DNA of 52,060 nt, taken from positions 1 through 52,060 of the forward strand of contig JAPONY010000092.1 of the NCBI GenBank assembly GCA_026713705.1. The letters run 5' to 3'. Position 1 is the first letter of the stretch; every line of letters begins with the position of its first letter. This DNA is from Gammaproteobacteria bacterium (GTDB lineage: Bacteria; Pseudomonadota; Gammaproteobacteria; Poriferisulfidales; Poriferisulfidaceae). Shown in pieces: positions 9,269 to 22,048 of this stretch. The notes under the pieces were generated by a model. The model was not told where the DNA came from. It did no database searches and saw only the letters and a list, made by a program, of their open reading frames with translations. The position numbers and the translations under genes were made by a program.

Positions 9269-10072
9269 CTAGCTGACCGGATCGCCCGCGCGGTCCCACC
9301 GCGCCAGGAAATCGCGGAAATGATCCTTGTCCTCCTCCTCCAGGTAGGACTGCAACTGGTCGCATAGCTCGATGTACTCTTCCCGCATCAGGTTGCCGCG
9401 AAAGAATTCGAAGCGCAGGAACACCAGGTAGGTGCTGAGCGCGTCGGTCTCGCAGTACTCGCGGATCTCGGCCAGCCGCCCCTCCCGGTAGGCCGGCCAC
9501 ACCTCGCCGCCCGACATCCCTTCCGGCTTGCCCGGGAAACCCAGCATGGTCGCGAAATCGTCCAGCCCGGCCGAGGCGCGGGGGTTGTAGCGCGACATCA
9601 CGTCCATCAGGTCCAGGTGCCGCTCGTGGTAGCGGCTGATGTAGTTGTTGTAGCGGAACTCCCGCTCGTTGTCCCCCGTCTCCCAGTAGCGTGGCGCGGA
9701 GATCCCGTGGTACATGGCCCGGTAGTTCAGCACCGCGAGGTCGAAGCCGTTGCCGTTCCAGGTCACCAGCCGCGGAGCCGCGCGGTCGATGCCGTCGAAG
9801 AAGTTGCGGATGATCGTGCGCTCGTCCGCCTCGATGTCCTCCAGGGACTTCGCGACCAGCACCGACTCCGTGTGGTACACCACCGAGATGCAGACGACCT
9901 TCTGCAGGTAAAGCGGCTGGAACAGGTGTCCGCCGGTCTTTTGCATGCGCAGCTGCTCCATGGCGCGCACGACGTCCTCGTCGGGGATATCGTCGGTCAG
10001 GCCGTGGATCCGCCGGCCCAACTCCGCATCCGGAATGGTTTCGATGTCGAATGCCAGCACGTCTCCGATCAC
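9269..10072 (-). CDS. Predicted 3'-5' exonuclease of the DNA polymerase B exonuclease type
   Basis: A 267-residue DEDD-type exonuclease. Exo I is AFDIETIPDAELG (Asp and Glu), Exo II is LVTWNGNGFDLAVL, and the C-terminal motif is YCETDALSTYLVF. It matches the stand-alone PolB-like exonuclease family of unknown cellular role. The frame is open to 10483 inside cysM. I choose the GTG at 10072 because it forms a GTGA overlap with the cysM stop. A second GTG at 10060 is possible. Last gene of the lepB to cysM run, so probably cotranscribed. Confidence 0.85.
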   Translation of the reverse strand: MIGDVLAFDIETIPDAELGRRIHGLTDDIPDEDVVRAMEQLRMQKTGGHLFQPLYLQKVVCISVVYHTESVLVAKSLEDIEADERTIIRNFFDGIDRAAPRLVTWNGNGFDLAVLNYRAMYHGISAPRYWETGDNEREFRYNNYISRYHERHLDLMDVMSRYNPRASAGLDDFATMLGFPGKPEGMSGGEVWPAYREGRLAEIREYCETDALSTYLVFLRFEFFRGNLMREEYIELCDQLQSYLEEEDKDHFRDFLARWDRAGDPVS

Positions 10073-10962
10073 GACGGGTACACCCCCGAGGACAGGTACC
10101 GGTCGCCGCGGTCGCACACGATGACGGCGATCACCGATCCCGGCGCGGCCACCGCCGCAACCTGCAATCCCGCGTGCATGCAGCCGCCCGACGAGATCCC
10201 GGCGAAGATCCCCTCCCGCTTGGCCATTTCGCGCATGGTGTCTTCCGCATCCGTGCGCGTGACGTCGATCTCCCGGTCGACCACCTCCCGCTCCAGGATC
10301 TTCGGCACGTACTCCTCCGCCCAGCGGCGGATGCCCGGGATCGCGGAGCCGTCCGCCGGCTGCACGCCGATCACCTCGATCTCGGGGTTCTGCTCCTTCA
10401 GGTAGCGCCCGGCCCCGCTGATGGTCCCGGTGGTGCCCATGGAAGAAAGGAAATGCGTCAGTTCGCCGCCGGTTTCCCGCCACAGCTCCGGGCCGGTGCC
10501 CCGGTAGTGAGACTCCGAGTTGTCCGGGTTGTCGAACTGGTTCAGGATGTACGCGTCGCCTGCGCGGTTCATCTCCAGCGCCCGGTCGCGCGCACCCTCC
10601 ATGCCCTCGGCCTCGGTGACCAGGATCAGCTCGGCACCGTACGCCGCCATAGTCTGGCGCCGCTCCAGGCTCATGTTCTCCGGCATGACCAGGATCATCC
10701 GGTAGCCGCGGATCGCCGCCGCCAGCGCCAGCGCGATCCCGGTGTTGCCGCTGGTGGCCTCGACCAGGGTGTCGCCGGGACGGATGTCCCCGCGCGCCTC
10801 GGCGGCGTTGATCATGTTGATCGCAGGGCGGTCCTTGACCGAGCCGGCCGGGTTGTCCCCCTCCAGCTTGGCCAACACCGTGACCCCCTCAGGCGCCATG
10901 CGCTGCAGGCGGACCAGCGACGTGTTGCCGATGCAGGCTTCGATGGTCGGGTATTCCCTCAT
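10069..10962 (-). CDS. cysM: Cysteine synthase B (O-acetylserine sulfhydrylase)
   Basis: PLP-dependent enzyme that makes cysteine from O-acetylserine and sulfide; the CysM form can also use thiosulfate. The 297 residues include the PLP lysine in [11 protein letters not shown], the substrate loop [13 protein letters not shown] and the phosphate-binding [13 protein letters not shown]. The substrate-binding region ([19 protein letters not shown]) has the shorter CysM-type spacing. Its ATG overlaps the pdxJ stop by 4 bp and its stop overlaps the exonuclease start, so it is translationally linked on both sides. Confidence 0.93.
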   Translation of the reverse strand: MREYPTIEACIGNTSLVRLQRMAPEGVTVLAKLEGDNPAGSVKDRPAINMINAAEARGDIRPGDTLVEATSGNTGIALALAAAIRGYRMILVMPENMSLERRQTMAAYGAELILVTEAEGMEGARDRALEMNRAGDAYILNQFDNPDNSESHYRGTGPELWRETGGELTHFLSSMGTTGTISGAGRYLKEQNPEIEVIGVQPADGSAIPGIRRWAEEYVPKILEREVVDREIDVTRTDAEDTMREMAKREGIFAGISSGGCMHAGLQVAAVAAPGSVIAVIVCDRGDRYLSSGVYPS

Positions 10963-11681
10963 GTTGCCTCCATGGCCTCGCGCATCTCGCGCACGGCCGC
11001 TTCCAGGCCCACCATCACCGCCCGGCAGACGATGGCGTGGCCGATGTTGAGTTCGTTCATCCCCGGGATCGACGCGACCGGGCCGACATTGTCGCGGTGC
11101 AGGCCGTGGCCGGCATTGACCGTCAGCCGCTCGCGGGCGTACTGGGTGACGGAGGCGAGCCGCTCGAGTTCCGCCTCGCGCGCCTCCGGCTCCGCCGCGT
11201 TGGCATAGGGGCCGGTGTGCAACTCCACGATGGACGCGCCCAACTCGGCCGCGGCGTCCATGACCTCGCGCGCCGGCTCGACGAACAGCGATACCCGGAT
11301 TCCCGCCTTCTTCAGCCGCGTGCAGGCTTCCCGGATCCGGTCCGCGCCCCCCACGACGTCCAGTCCGCCTTCGGTGGTGAGCTCCTCGCGCCGCTCGGGC
11401 ACGAGGCAGCAGTAGTCCGGGCGGATGCGCTCCGCGATGTCCAGCATCTCCTCGGTCGCGGCCATTTCCAGGTTCAGGGTCCCGCGCACCTGCCGGCGCG
11501 CCTGTTCCACGTCCTCCAGCTGGACATGCCGCCGATCCTCGCGCAAGTGCATGGTGATGCCGTCCGCCCCGGCCGCCTCCGCCCGGTGGATCGCCTCGTT
11601 CAAGTCCGGGTAGTCCGTATGGCGCTGCTGGCGCAGGGTCGCTATGTGGTCAATATTCACGCCTAGTCGTACGTTCGTCAC
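10959..11681 (-). CDS. pdxJ: Pyridoxine 5'-phosphate synthase
   Basis: TIM-barrel enzyme that condenses 1-deoxyxylulose 5-phosphate with aminoacetone phosphate to form pyridoxine phosphate. Family segments: [15 protein letters not shown] at the N terminus, [24 protein letters not shown] and [11 protein letters not shown]. The frame is open to an ATG at 11765, but the GTG at 11681 gives 240 residues starting [13 protein letters not shown], the normal PdxJ start. Neither start has a strong ribosome site. Follows recO, a common gammaproteobacterial order. Its product feeds the PLP needed by neighbouring cysM. Confidence 0.94.
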   Translation of the reverse strand: MTNVRLGVNIDHIATLRQQRHTDYPDLNEAIHRAEAAGADGITMHLREDRRHVQLEDVEQARRQVRGTLNLEMAATEEMLDIAERIRPDYCCLVPERREELTTEGGLDVVGGADRIREACTRLKKAGIRVSLFVEPAREVMDAAAELGASIVELHTGPYANAAEPEAREAELERLASVTQYARERLTVNAGHGLHRDNVGPVASIPGMNELNIGHAIVCRAVMVGLEAAVREMREAMEAT

Positions 11682-11785
11682 GATATTACGGAATAGTTTT
11701 TGCTGCGAACACTCTACCACGTTAAACGTTCTTGGGAACTCCCCGGATTGCCGCAGTTCTGGCACCGCGCGAACGTCTCGGAAAG

Positions 11786-12484
11786 TCAGCCTGCCAGCGC
11801 CTGCATGATGCTCCGCGACCGGATTACGCGCGGCGCAATGTAGTAGTCCAGCACCTGCCGCATCAGTCGGCGCGCCTCGCGCCGCGTGCGCTCGTCCATC
11901 TCTTCGCGCCCCTGCAGGGCCAGCAGGGTCTGCCCACTGATCCCGTCGGTCGTCTCGCCCTCCGGCAACTCCACCGGCCCGGCTCCCGGGTGGTAGCGAT
12001 AGTGTCGGCCCGGCTCGACCTTCCTCTGTTCGGTGTGATCCAACTGCAGCGGATGCCCGGCCAGTTGCAGTAAATCCATCTCGACGCCGCGCAGTACGAA
12101 CTCCGGGTCCGGGGCATCGTCCAAGCGGGCCAGCGCCTCGTGATACAGCGGGTAGATCTCGTCCGAATAGCGATCGTCCGGCAACAGGTAGCTGATGATC
12201 TCGTTGACGTACAGGGCATAGACCTGCCGTTGCGGGTCCCGCACCGCCATCGTGCCGCTCACCTCGGCATGGCGCAGGGTGTACAGGCTGCCGCGCCCGC
12301 CCCAGGACACCCGCACTGGAGTCAGCGTCGGCAACGGCCGGTCGCGGCGGCTGTTGCGCGCCCCTCGATGGATCAGGCTGATCCGGCCATGATGGTGCGC
12401 AATCACCTTGTACAGCAGGCTGGTCTCGCGCCAGGGGCGAGCCTGGATCACGTACGCCGGGACCATCTCGTCCTGCCGCATCAA
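11786..12484 (-). CDS. recO: DNA repair protein RecO
   Basis: A 232-residue recombination mediator that works with RecR (and RecF) to load RecA on SSB-coated single-stranded DNA. The N-terminal OB-fold is visible ([21 protein letters not shown] and [17 protein letters not shown]), followed by the helical C-terminal part with [12 protein letters not shown]. No zinc-finger cysteines are seen, as in many gammaproteobacterial RecO proteins. The ATG overlaps the era stop by 4 bp. Confidence 0.92.
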   Translation of the reverse strand: MMRQDEMVPAYVIQARPWRETSLLYKVIAHHHGRISLIHRGARNSRRDRPLPTLTPVRVSWGGRGSLYTLRHAEVSGTMAVRDPQRQVYALYVNEIISYLLPDDRYSDEIYPLYHEALARLDDAPDPEFVLRGVEMDLLQLAGHPLQLDHTEQRKVEPGRHYRYHPGAGPVELPEGETTDGISGQTLLALQGREEMDERTRREARRLMRQVLDYYIAPRVIRSRSIMQALAG

Positions 12485-13371
12485 ATGCCCCCGCGGTAAC
12501 TGGCCAGGATGTTCGGGTCCCGCTGCCAGTTCGGCTGCACCTTGACGTGCAGCTTCAGGACCACCGGCAGGTCCAGGAGCTCGCCCATGCGCAGCCGCGC
12601 CGCCTGCCCGACGGCACCGATACGCGAACCGTTCTTCCCCAGCAGGATCTTGCGCTGCGATTCGCGCTCCACCAAAATCTGCGCCGAGATGTGCACCCGC
12701 TCTCCCTGGTGCTGGAAGTCGGTCACCTGGACGTGCATGGCATAGGGCAGCTCCTTGTCCAGCTGGACCAGCAGCTGCTCCCGGATCAACTCCTCCGCGA
12801 AAAACCGCTCGTGGCGGTCCGTCAGCGCGTCCGCCTCGAACAGGTGCTCCCGCTTCGGGATGTACTTCGCCAAGCTTTCCTTGAGAACTGCGCAGCCTTC
12901 CCCAGAGCGCGCACTGACCGGGAGGTATTCAAGGAACTCGTGTTCGGCCAGCTGCGCAAAATACGGCAGGATCAGCGCCTGATCGGGAAGCCGGTCGATC
13001 TTGTTGGCGCACAGCATGACGGGAATCTTTGCGTCGCGCAATTCCTCCAGGACCTTCTCGTCGCGCGCGTTCCAGACCCCGACCTCCACCACCAGCATCG
13101 CCACGTCCACTTGGCTCATCGCGTCGAAAGCGTTGGCGTTGAGCAGCCGCGAAAGCGCCCGGGTCCGGCCGGAATGGATGCCGGGCGTGTCCACGAAAAC
13201 GAACTGGTTGCTCTGCTCGGTCAGGATGCCCTTGATGTTGTGCCGGGTCGTCTGCGGCTTGCCGGTGGCGGCGGACAGCGGCCGCTCCAGCAGGCGGTTG
13301 AACAGCGTCGACTTGCCGACGTTGGGCTTGCCGCAAAATGCCACGAAGCCGCAGCGGGTCACAGTGTCCAT
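12481..13371 (-). CDS. era: GTPase Era
   Basis: Essential GTPase that binds 16S rRNA near its 3' end and assists 30S assembly. The 296 residues show G1 [10 protein letters not shown]3 DTPG and G4 NKID, followed by a C-terminal KH RNA-binding domain ([20 protein letters not shown]). It overlaps rnc by 13 bp. The rnc-era-recO order is the standard ribosome/RNA-processing block in gammaproteobacteria. Confidence 0.97.
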   Translation of the reverse strand: MDTVTRCGFVAFCGKPNVGKSTLFNRLLERPLSAATGKPQTTRHNIKGILTEQSNQFVFVDTPGIHSGRTRALSRLLNANAFDAMSQVDVAMLVVEVGVWNARDEKVLEELRDAKIPVMLCANKIDRLPDQALILPYFAQLAEHEFLEYLPVSARSGEGCAVLKESLAKYIPKREHLFEADALTDRHERFFAEELIREQLLVQLDKELPYAMHVQVTDFQHQGERVHISAQILVERESQRKILLGKNGSRIGAVGQAARLRMGELLDLPVVLKLHVKVQPNWQRDPNILASYRGGI

Positions 13372-14036
13372 TCGGGCCTCTGTCTCCGGATCTCATCGAG
13401 TGCGGCTTCCGCCGCGTTCTGCTCCGCCTCGCGGATGCGCTCGCCCGTCCCCCGGGCCTGCACCTCGGGATCCTTCACTTCGCACAGCACCTCGAAGCGC
13501 GGAGACTCTTGCGGGCGTTCCTCCAGAACCGTGTAGCGGGCGCGCTCGCGGCCCCTTGCCTGCAGCAGTTCCTGCAGGGAGTTCTTGGCGCTGCGCAGGG
13601 ATTCCGGGGACGGCAATTCCTCTAGGATCCGGCCATACAGGCGGTGGATGAACGTACGCGCCTCCTCGATGCCGCACACTTCGTAAACCGCCGCGATCAC
13701 CGCCTCCAGTGCATTCCCTTCCATTGCGCGCCGGGCGCGCGGGCGGGCCGACGACGAGGCTTCCGCGATCAGCACTTCGCCCAGTTCGGCCGACTCCGCC
13801 AACCGGGCCAGCATGGTCCGGCAGACCAGATACGCACGCAAACGGGTCAGGTCCCCCTCCGAAAGGTCCGGGAAGCGCCGGTACAGGAACTCCGAGATCA
13901 CCAGGTCGAGCAGCGCGTCCCCCAGGAATTCCTGCCGCTCGTTGTGCGGCGAGCCGGCGCTGCGGTGCGTACGGGCGGTCCGGTATTCGGGGCTGTCCAG
14001 TACCACCTTCGGCAGCCAGTCCTCGATCTGCGCCAT
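13359..14036 (-). CDS. rnc: Ribonuclease III
   Basis: Double-strand-specific endoribonuclease that processes rRNA precursors and many mRNAs. The 225 residues hold the catalytic signature NERQEFLGDALLDLVISEFL near the N terminus and a C-terminal double-stranded-RNA-binding domain (about 155-225). It begins 8 bp after lepB and overlaps era at its end, so it lies in the same transcript. In many bacteria this mRNA is cleaved by RNase III itself; I see no obvious target hairpin here. Confidence 0.95.
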   Translation of the reverse strand: MAQIEDWLPKVVLDSPEYRTARTHRSAGSPHNERQEFLGDALLDLVISEFLYRRFPDLSEGDLTRLRAYLVCRTMLARLAESAELGEVLIAEASSSARPRARRAMEGNALEAVIAAVYEVCGIEEARTFIHRLYGRILEELPSPESLRSAKNSLQELLQARGRERARYTVLEERPQESPRFEVLCEVKDPEVQARGTGERIREAEQNAAEAALDEIRRQRPEWTL

Positions 14037-14044
14037 TCAGCGAT

Positions 14045-14833
14045 TCACTGGATCTTGCCGAGACGGGAGAGCAGCGAGACCTCCGAGTGAATCAGCGACG
14101 CCACCAGGAAGTCGATGTTCATCCAGACCAGGAACGCCCGCCCCACCAGGTGGTCCTCCGGCACGAACCCCCAGACCCGGCTGTCGCTGCTGTGATCGCG
14201 GTTGTCTCCCATCACCAGGTAATGGCCCGGCGGCACCGTGAAGGTGCGGGCGACGCCCTCGTACAGGGAGTCGCGGAGGATTTCGTGCCGGCTCTCGTGG
14301 ATGCTTTCCGTGTACTGCGTGTGATGCGGGCGCGGCAGGCCGCTGAGTTCGTCGAGGAACGGGCGCGGGTTCTCCTGGGGATAGACCTCCCCGTTCACCC
14401 TCAGCTGCTTCCCGGTGTAGACCACCTCGTCTTCCGGCAGCGCCACCACCCGCTTGATGTAGTCCAGGCTGGGATTCTTCGGAAAGCGGAACACCGCCAC
14501 GTCGCCCCGTTCGGGCTGGCCGACCTCTATGACGCGGGTATGCCACACCGGGAGCCTGAGACCGTAGCTGTACTTGTTGACCAGAATCAGGTCGCCGATC
14601 AACAGCGTCGGCATCATGGAGCCGGAGGGAATCCGGAACGGCTCGACCACGAAGGTGCGCAGCACCAGCACCAGCAACAGCACCGGGAACAGCGCGTGCG
14701 ACCATTCGGCGAGCCAGAACCGGCGTACCGGCGGCGCCTGGCGACGCAGGCGGTACCACAGGGAATGTCCGTAATGGATCAGGCCGGTGGCGGCGGTGGC
14801 CACCACCAGGATCAGTTCCAGGTCCCAGGACAT
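14045..14833 (-). CDS. lepB: Signal peptidase I
   Basis: Inner-membrane serine protease that cleaves signal peptides from exported proteins. Two N-terminal hydrophobic segments (LILVVATAATGLI and ALFPVLLLVLVLRTFVV) anchor it, with the catalytic part in the periplasm. The serine is in PSGSMMPTL and the lysine in DYIKRVVAL; the later box is YLVMGDNRDHSSDSR. Length 262 residues. The usual upstream partner lepA is absent; the tRNA-Pro gene lies there instead. Confidence 0.95.
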   Translation of the reverse strand: MSWDLELILVVATAATGLIHYGHSLWYRLRRQAPPVRRFWLAEWSHALFPVLLLVLVLRTFVVEPFRIPSGSMMPTLLIGDLILVNKYSYGLRLPVWHTRVIEVGQPERGDVAVFRFPKNPSLDYIKRVVALPEDEVVYTGKQLRVNGEVYPQENPRPFLDELSGLPRPHHTQYTESIHESRHEILRDSLYEGVARTFTVPPGHYLVMGDNRDHSSDSRVWGFVPEDHLVGRAFLVWMNIDFLVASLIHSEVSLLSRLGKIQ

Positions 14834-14866
14834 GGTCAGGCCAACATCGGGTCTTCACGGCCGGAC

Positions 14867-14943
<77 letters not shown>

Positions 14944-14999
14944 TCCCATATCCGTATGCCGCAGGAGCTCGCTCCCGCCCGACCTTGTCAACACCTACG

Positions 15000-15347
15000 C
15001 TACTCCTTGAGCATCTCGACGACCCGCTCGAGTTCCGACACCGCCTGCCGAATGGCTTGGGTCTGCGGCGTGTCCTGCGGAACCGAAGATCGCCCTTGGA
15101 GCTTCTGCCGGGCTCCTTCCAGCGTGTACCCTTCCTGCATCAGGGCCCGAATCTCACGGATCAGGTACACATCCTCGCGTTGATAGTAACGCCGTCCTCG
15201 CCGGCGTTTCGGGTTCAGCGCCGGGATCTCTTTCTCCCAGTACCGCAGCACATGGTCCTTGACCTGGCACAGGTCGCTGACTTCCCCGATCGTGAAATAC
15301 CGCTTGTTTGGCAGGACGGCTAGATCGCCCCGGCCGTTTTCATTCAT
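15000..15347 (-). CDS. MerR-family transcriptional regulator
   Basis: A 115-residue regulator with a winged helix near the N terminus (YFTIGEVSDLCQVKDHVLRY, then RRRGRRYYQREDVYLI) and a short coiled-coil tail (VSELERVVEMLKE). It has no metal-binding cysteine cluster, so the effector is unknown. A small MerR gene directly after ihfA and before tRNA-Pro is a conserved gammaproteobacterial arrangement. It overlaps ihfA by 8 bp and is probably read from the same transcript. Confidence 0.88.
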   Translation of the reverse strand: MNENGRGDLAVLPNKRYFTIGEVSDLCQVKDHVLRYWEKEIPALNPKRRRGRRYYQREDVYLIREIRALMQEGYTLEGARQKLQGRSSVPQDTPQTQAIRQAVSELERVVEMLKE

Positions 15348-15617
15348 GGCCTTCCACTTGCTTGCGCAATTTCTGCCCGGGGCGGAAGGTCACCACGCGC
15401 CGGGGAACGATGAGCGTCTCCTCGCCGTTGCGCGGGTTGCGGCCCGGCCGGGCCGCCTTGTCGCGCAGGATGAAATTGCCGAAGCCCCACAGGCGAACGT
15501 CCTCGCCGGCACACAGCGCCGCACTGATCTCGTTCAGCAAGGCATCCACCAGTTCGCGGGACTCCGCCCGGTTGAGGCCTATCTGATCGACCAGGCGGGC
15601 AGCCAGATCGGTTTTGG

Positions 15618-15633
<16 letters not shown>
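15340..15633 (-). CDS. ihfA: Integration host factor subunit alpha
   Basis: A 97-residue DNA-bending protein of the HU/IHF family that acts as a heterodimer with IhfB in replication, recombination and transcription control. The N terminus TKTDLAARLVDQIGLNR and the beta-arm segment GRNPRNGEETLIVPRRVV (with the intercalating Pro in the NPR tip) are typical. It overlaps the end of pheT by 16 bp. The pheT-ihfA link is a known gammaproteobacterial feature. Confidence 0.96.
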
Positions 15634-18673
<3,040 letters not shown>

Positions 18674-19039
18674 TCAGGAACTTGCGGACAACCGGGCCTT
18701 GGCCTGATCCGCCAGCTGCGCAAAGGTATCGAACTCGTTCATCGCGAGGTCTGCCAGCATCTTGCGGTCGATCTCGATTTCCGCCTGAGCCAGGCCGTGC
18801 ATCAGGCGACTGTACGACAGGCCGCACATCCGGGCTGCCGCATTGATACGCACGATCCACAACCGGCGAAAGTCCTGCTTCCGCGCCCGGCGGTCACGGT
18901 AGGCGTACTGTCCGGCGCGAATCACCGCCTGGTTGGCGGAACGGAATGTCCGGCTGCGCGCACCGTAATAGCCGCGCGCCTGCTTGCGCACCTTGCGGTG
19001 GCGGGCATGCGTGGTAACGCCGCGTTTTACTCGAGGCAT
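18674..19039 (-). CDS. rplT: 50S ribosomal protein L20
   Basis: A 121-residue 23S rRNA-binding protein needed early in 50S assembly. The start [17 protein letters not shown] and the segment [20 protein letters not shown] are diagnostic. It lies 6 bp after rpmI in the infC-rpmI-rplT operon. In E. coli L20 represses its own operon by binding the mRNA; no such structure was evident by eye here. Confidence 0.97.
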   Translation of the reverse strand: MPRVKRGVTTHARHRKVRKQARGYYGARSRTFRSANQAVIRAGQYAYRDRRARKQDFRRLWIVRINAAARMCGLSYSRLMHGLAQAEIEIDRKMLADLAMNEFDTFAQLADQAKARLSASS

Positions 19040-19045
19040 GGTCGG

Positions 19046-19243
19046 TCAGGCGTAGGGCAGCATTCGCCGCGCCAAGGCGGTGTCTGCAGCGTCGAGATGG
19101 TCCGGCGAGCGCAGGGCGCGCTTGCGCTTGGTGCTCTTCTTGGTCAGGATGTGGCTACGGTGCGACTGGCGGCACTTGAACTTGCCGCTGGCCGTCTTGC
19201 GGAACCGCTTGGCCGCACCCCGGTTGGTCTTGAGCTTGGGCAT
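19046..19243 (-). CDS. rpmI: 50S ribosomal protein L35
   Basis: A 65-residue basic ribosomal protein: [20 protein letters not shown], then [22 protein letters not shown]. It sits 29 bp after infC and 6 bp before rplT, the standard order. Confidence 0.97.
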   Translation of the reverse strand: MPKLKTNRGAAKRFRKTASGKFKCRQSHRSHILTKKSTKRKRALRSPDHLDAADTALARRMLPYA

Positions 19244-19272
19244 GATCGTTGTTCAGTGAGTCAGTGGCAGAA

Positions 19273-19791
19273 TCAGCGGCGGCGAGGTGCTAGCACCATC
19301 ACCATCTGGCGGCCTTCCATTTTCGGATGCTGCTCGATTTCGCCGTATTCCTGAAGATCTTCCTCGATTCGGCTGAGCTTGCGCTCGCCCAGTTCCCGGT
19401 GGTGCAATTCCCTTCCGCGGAAGCGGATCGTCACCTTGGCCTTGTCTCCATCGGTCAGGAACCGCACTAGGTTGCGAAGCTTGACCTGATAGTCACCTTC
19501 CTCGGTGCCGGGCCGGAATTTGACTTCCTTGATCTGAATCTGCTTCTGCTTCTTGCGGGCCTGTTGCGCCTTCTTCTTGCGTTCGAAGCAAAATTTCCCA
19601 TAATCCATGACCTTGCACACGGGGGGCTCGGTGTTGGGGGAAATCTCGACCAGGTCCATTTCGGCATCGGCGGCCAGTTGACGGGCCTCGTGCAGACCTA
19701 TGACGCCCCGGTTGACGCCGCCATGGTCGATCAACCGCACGCGCGGCACGTTGATGTCCTCATTGAGGCGAATCTCTTTCTCTGCGCTGAT
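19273..19791 (-). CDS. infC: Translation initiation factor IF-3, probable AUC start
   Basis: Binds the 30S subunit, checks start codons and prevents premature 50S joining. Segments IRLNEDINVPRVRLIDHGG, CKVMDYGKFCFERKKK and the C-terminal IRFRGRELHHRELGE are typical. The frame has no ATG at its head. A TTG at 19797 overlaps the thrS stop but sits only two bases from the GGAGG ribosome site at 19803-19799. ATC at 19791 is seven bases from that site, so I place the start there (172 residues). IF-3 genes commonly use AUU or AUC so that IF-3 represses its own translation. Confidence 0.9.
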   Translation of the reverse strand: MSAEKEIRLNEDINVPRVRLIDHGGVNRGVIGLHEARQLAADAEMDLVEISPNTEPPVCKVMDYGKFCFERKKKAQQARKKQKQIQIKEVKFRPGTEEGDYQVKLRNLVRFLTDGDKAKVTIRFRGRELHHRELGERKLSRIEEDLQEYGEIEQHPKMEGRQMVMVLAPRRR

Positions 19792-19793
19792 AC

Positions 19794-21719
19794 TCAATCC
19801 TCCATCAGATTTGATCGGCGAGCGCGAATTGTAACAGCAAACCGCTCAGCCAGTTCATCCAGCGGCACCGGGCCGAGGTCCGCGCCGTCCCGCGCACGCA
19901 CCGCAACTTCCCGGTTTTCCCGCTCCCGATCGCCCACCACCAGCAGATACAGGACGTGCGCGAGCGTGTGCTCGCGTATTTTAAAAGAGATTTTCTCGTT
20001 CCTCAGGTCGCTGTGCGCCCGCACTCCGGCCGCCTGCAGCCGTGCCGTCACCTCCCCGGCATAGTCGGCCTGGGCGTCGGTGATGTTCAGCACCATTGCC
20101 TGGCAAGGCGCCAGCCACAACGGCAGGTCTCCGGCGTAGTGTTCGACCAGGATTCCGATGAATCGCTCCAGCGAACCGAATATGGCGCGGTGAATCATGA
20201 CCGGCACCACCTTCTCGCTGTGCTCGTCCACGTACCGTGCGTCCAGCCGGTCCGGCATGGAGAAATCCAGCTGGATCGTGCCGCACTGCCACTCGCGCCC
20301 GATGCAATCGGTCAGGGTGAACTCGATCTTCGGACCGTAGAACGCGCCCTCGCCCGGATGCACGGCGAACTCCAACCCGGTGGCGGTCAGCGCCTCGTCC
20401 AGCGCCTCTTCGGCCCGGTCCCACAGGGCATCCTCGCCGATCCTCCGATCGGGCCGGGTCGACAGGCCCAGGATGATGTCTTCGAACCCGAAGTCGCGGT
20501 AGGTCGTGCGCGTCAGTTCGATCAGGTCCGCAATCTCGTCCTGCAATTGCGATGGCGTGCAGAAGATATGTGCGTCGTCCTGCACGAAGCGGCGTGCGCG
20601 CATCAGCCCGTGCAGGGTGCCGGACGGCTCGTTGCGGTGCACGGTGCCGAACTCGGCCATGCGCAACGGCAGGTCTCTATAGCTCTTTAGGCCTTGGTTG
20701 AACAACTGCACGTGACCCGGGCAATTCATCGGCTTGACTGCGTACTCGCGGCTTTCGGACTCGGTGGTGAAGATCATCTCGCCGAACTTGTCCCAGTGCC
20801 CGGATTGCTCCCACAGGGTGCGGTCCAGGATCTGCGGCGTGTGCACTTCCTGGTAGCCTGCCTGGTCCAGCCGTTCGCGGATATAGTTCTCCAGCTGGCG
20901 GTACAGGGTCCAGCCGTTGGCATGCCAGAACACCATGCCCGGCGCTTCTTCCTGGAAATGGCACAGGTCCATCGCACGCGCGAGTTTGCGGTGATCGCGC
21001 TTCTGTGCCTCCTCCAGCCGGTGAAGGTAGGCCCGCAGCTGCTTGGCGTCCGCCCAGGCGGTGCCGTAGATGCGCTGCAGCATTTCGTTGCGTGAGTCGC
21101 CCCGCCAGTAGGCGCCCGCCAGCTTGGTCAGCTTGAACGCCCGCAGGTGGCGAGTGTTCGGAACGTGCGGGCCGCGGCACATGTCCACGTATTCCTGGTG
21201 GTGGTACAGCGCGATCTCCTCGCCTTCCGGAATCTCGTCGACGATCTGCACCTTGTAGGTCTCGCCGCGTTCCTCAAACACCTCGCGGGCGCGCTCGCGG
21301 GTCACCACCTCGCGCAACACGTCGTAGTCCTGCGCGATCAGTTCCTGCACCTTGGCCTCGATTTTCTCAAGGTCTTCCTCGGTGAAGGATTCCTCGCGGG
21401 CGATGTCGTAGTAGAACCCTTCCTTGATAACCGGGCCGACCGCCATCTGGGCATCCGGGTACAACTGCTTGACCGCCTGGCCCAGCATGTGCGCCAGCGA
21501 ATGCCGCAAGATCTCGACGCCTTCTTCGTCGCGGCTGGTGATGATGGCGACTTCGGCATCCTGCTCCACTTCAACGCAGGCATCCACCAGCCGTCCGTCG
21601 ACCCGGCCGGCCAGTGCCGCCTTGGCGAGACCCGGTCCGATGTCCTCGGCGATCTGCATCACCGTGACCGGCTGGGCGAACTCGCGGGCGGAGCCGTCAG
21701 GAAGTGTAACGACAGGCAC
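19794..21719 (-). CDS. thrS: Threonine-tRNA ligase
   Basis: A 641-residue class II synthetase. Domains in order: N-terminal TGS domain ([20 protein letters not shown]), an editing domain with the zinc-type motif [17 protein letters not shown] (about 92-108), the catalytic core ([10 protein letters not shown], motif 2 [18 protein letters not shown]) and the C-terminal anticodon-binding domain ([13 protein letters not shown]). The start is GTG at 21719. It is the first gene of the thrS-infC-rpmI-rplT-pheST-ihfA run, and the accessory island begins upstream of it. Confidence 0.96.
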   Translation of the reverse strand: MPVVTLPDGSAREFAQPVTVMQIAEDIGPGLAKAALAGRVDGRLVDACVEVEQDAEVAIITSRDEEGVEILRHSLAHMLGQAVKQLYPDAQMAVGPVIKEGFYYDIAREESFTEEDLEKIEAKVQELIAQDYDVLREVVTRERAREVFEERGETYKVQIVDEIPEGEEIALYHHQEYVDMCRGPHVPNTRHLRAFKLTKLAGAYWRGDSRNEMLQRIYGTAWADAKQLRAYLHRLEEAQKRDHRKLARAMDLCHFQEEAPGMVFWHANGWTLYRQLENYIRERLDQAGYQEVHTPQILDRTLWEQSGHWDKFGEMIFTTESESREYAVKPMNCPGHVQLFNQGLKSYRDLPLRMAEFGTVHRNEPSGTLHGLMRARRFVQDDAHIFCTPSQLQDEIADLIELTRTTYRDFGFEDIILGLSTRPDRRIGEDALWDRAEEALDEALTATGLEFAVHPGEGAFYGPKIEFTLTDCIGREWQCGTIQLDFSMPDRLDARYVDEHSEKVVPVMIHRAIFGSLERFIGILVEHYAGDLPLWLAPCQAMVLNITDAQADYAGEVTARLQAAGVRAHSDLRNEKISFKIREHTLAHVLYLLVVGDRERENREVAVRARDGADLGPVPLDELAERFAVTIRARRSNLMED

Positions 21720-22048
21720 TGAAAAATCGTGTAGCTAAAGAGGCGCGGAAAGTATAGCGTATGGGTCGAATTGGGAGTGCACCGCCATGCGCGCAGTACC
21801 ATATCACCGAAAGATTGCCCGCAAGAAAGTCTCTATGGATACTGGCGTGGTTGTTGCCTCCATGAGAACTTCAAACAGCTTCCGTATCTATGGTCGGCAA
21901 TCCAACTGTACACATTAGTCCTGCAGGCCCCAAATTCTTAATTCTTATCAAGCACGTTTAGCCTGAACTTTGTGCCCTTTAAACAGCCAAAATATATTAA
22001 GCCATTTACGCTTATTCTGATCTAAACACATCTTTCGCCTTATCAAAA
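21720..22048. promoter_or_regulatory. thrS upstream region at the core/island junction
   Basis: No gene supported over 329 bp. Reading leftward, TATACT at 21756-21751 could be the thrS -10 box; I see no good -35 at 16-18 bp. The right half (about 21900-22048) is AT-rich and holds the end of the island. No tRNA or other obvious attachment site was seen. Confidence 0.35.

Noticed and set aside
21751-21779. Complete sigma-70 promoter for thrS
   Set aside because: Only a -10-like TATACT is visible; no acceptable -35 at 16-18 bp.
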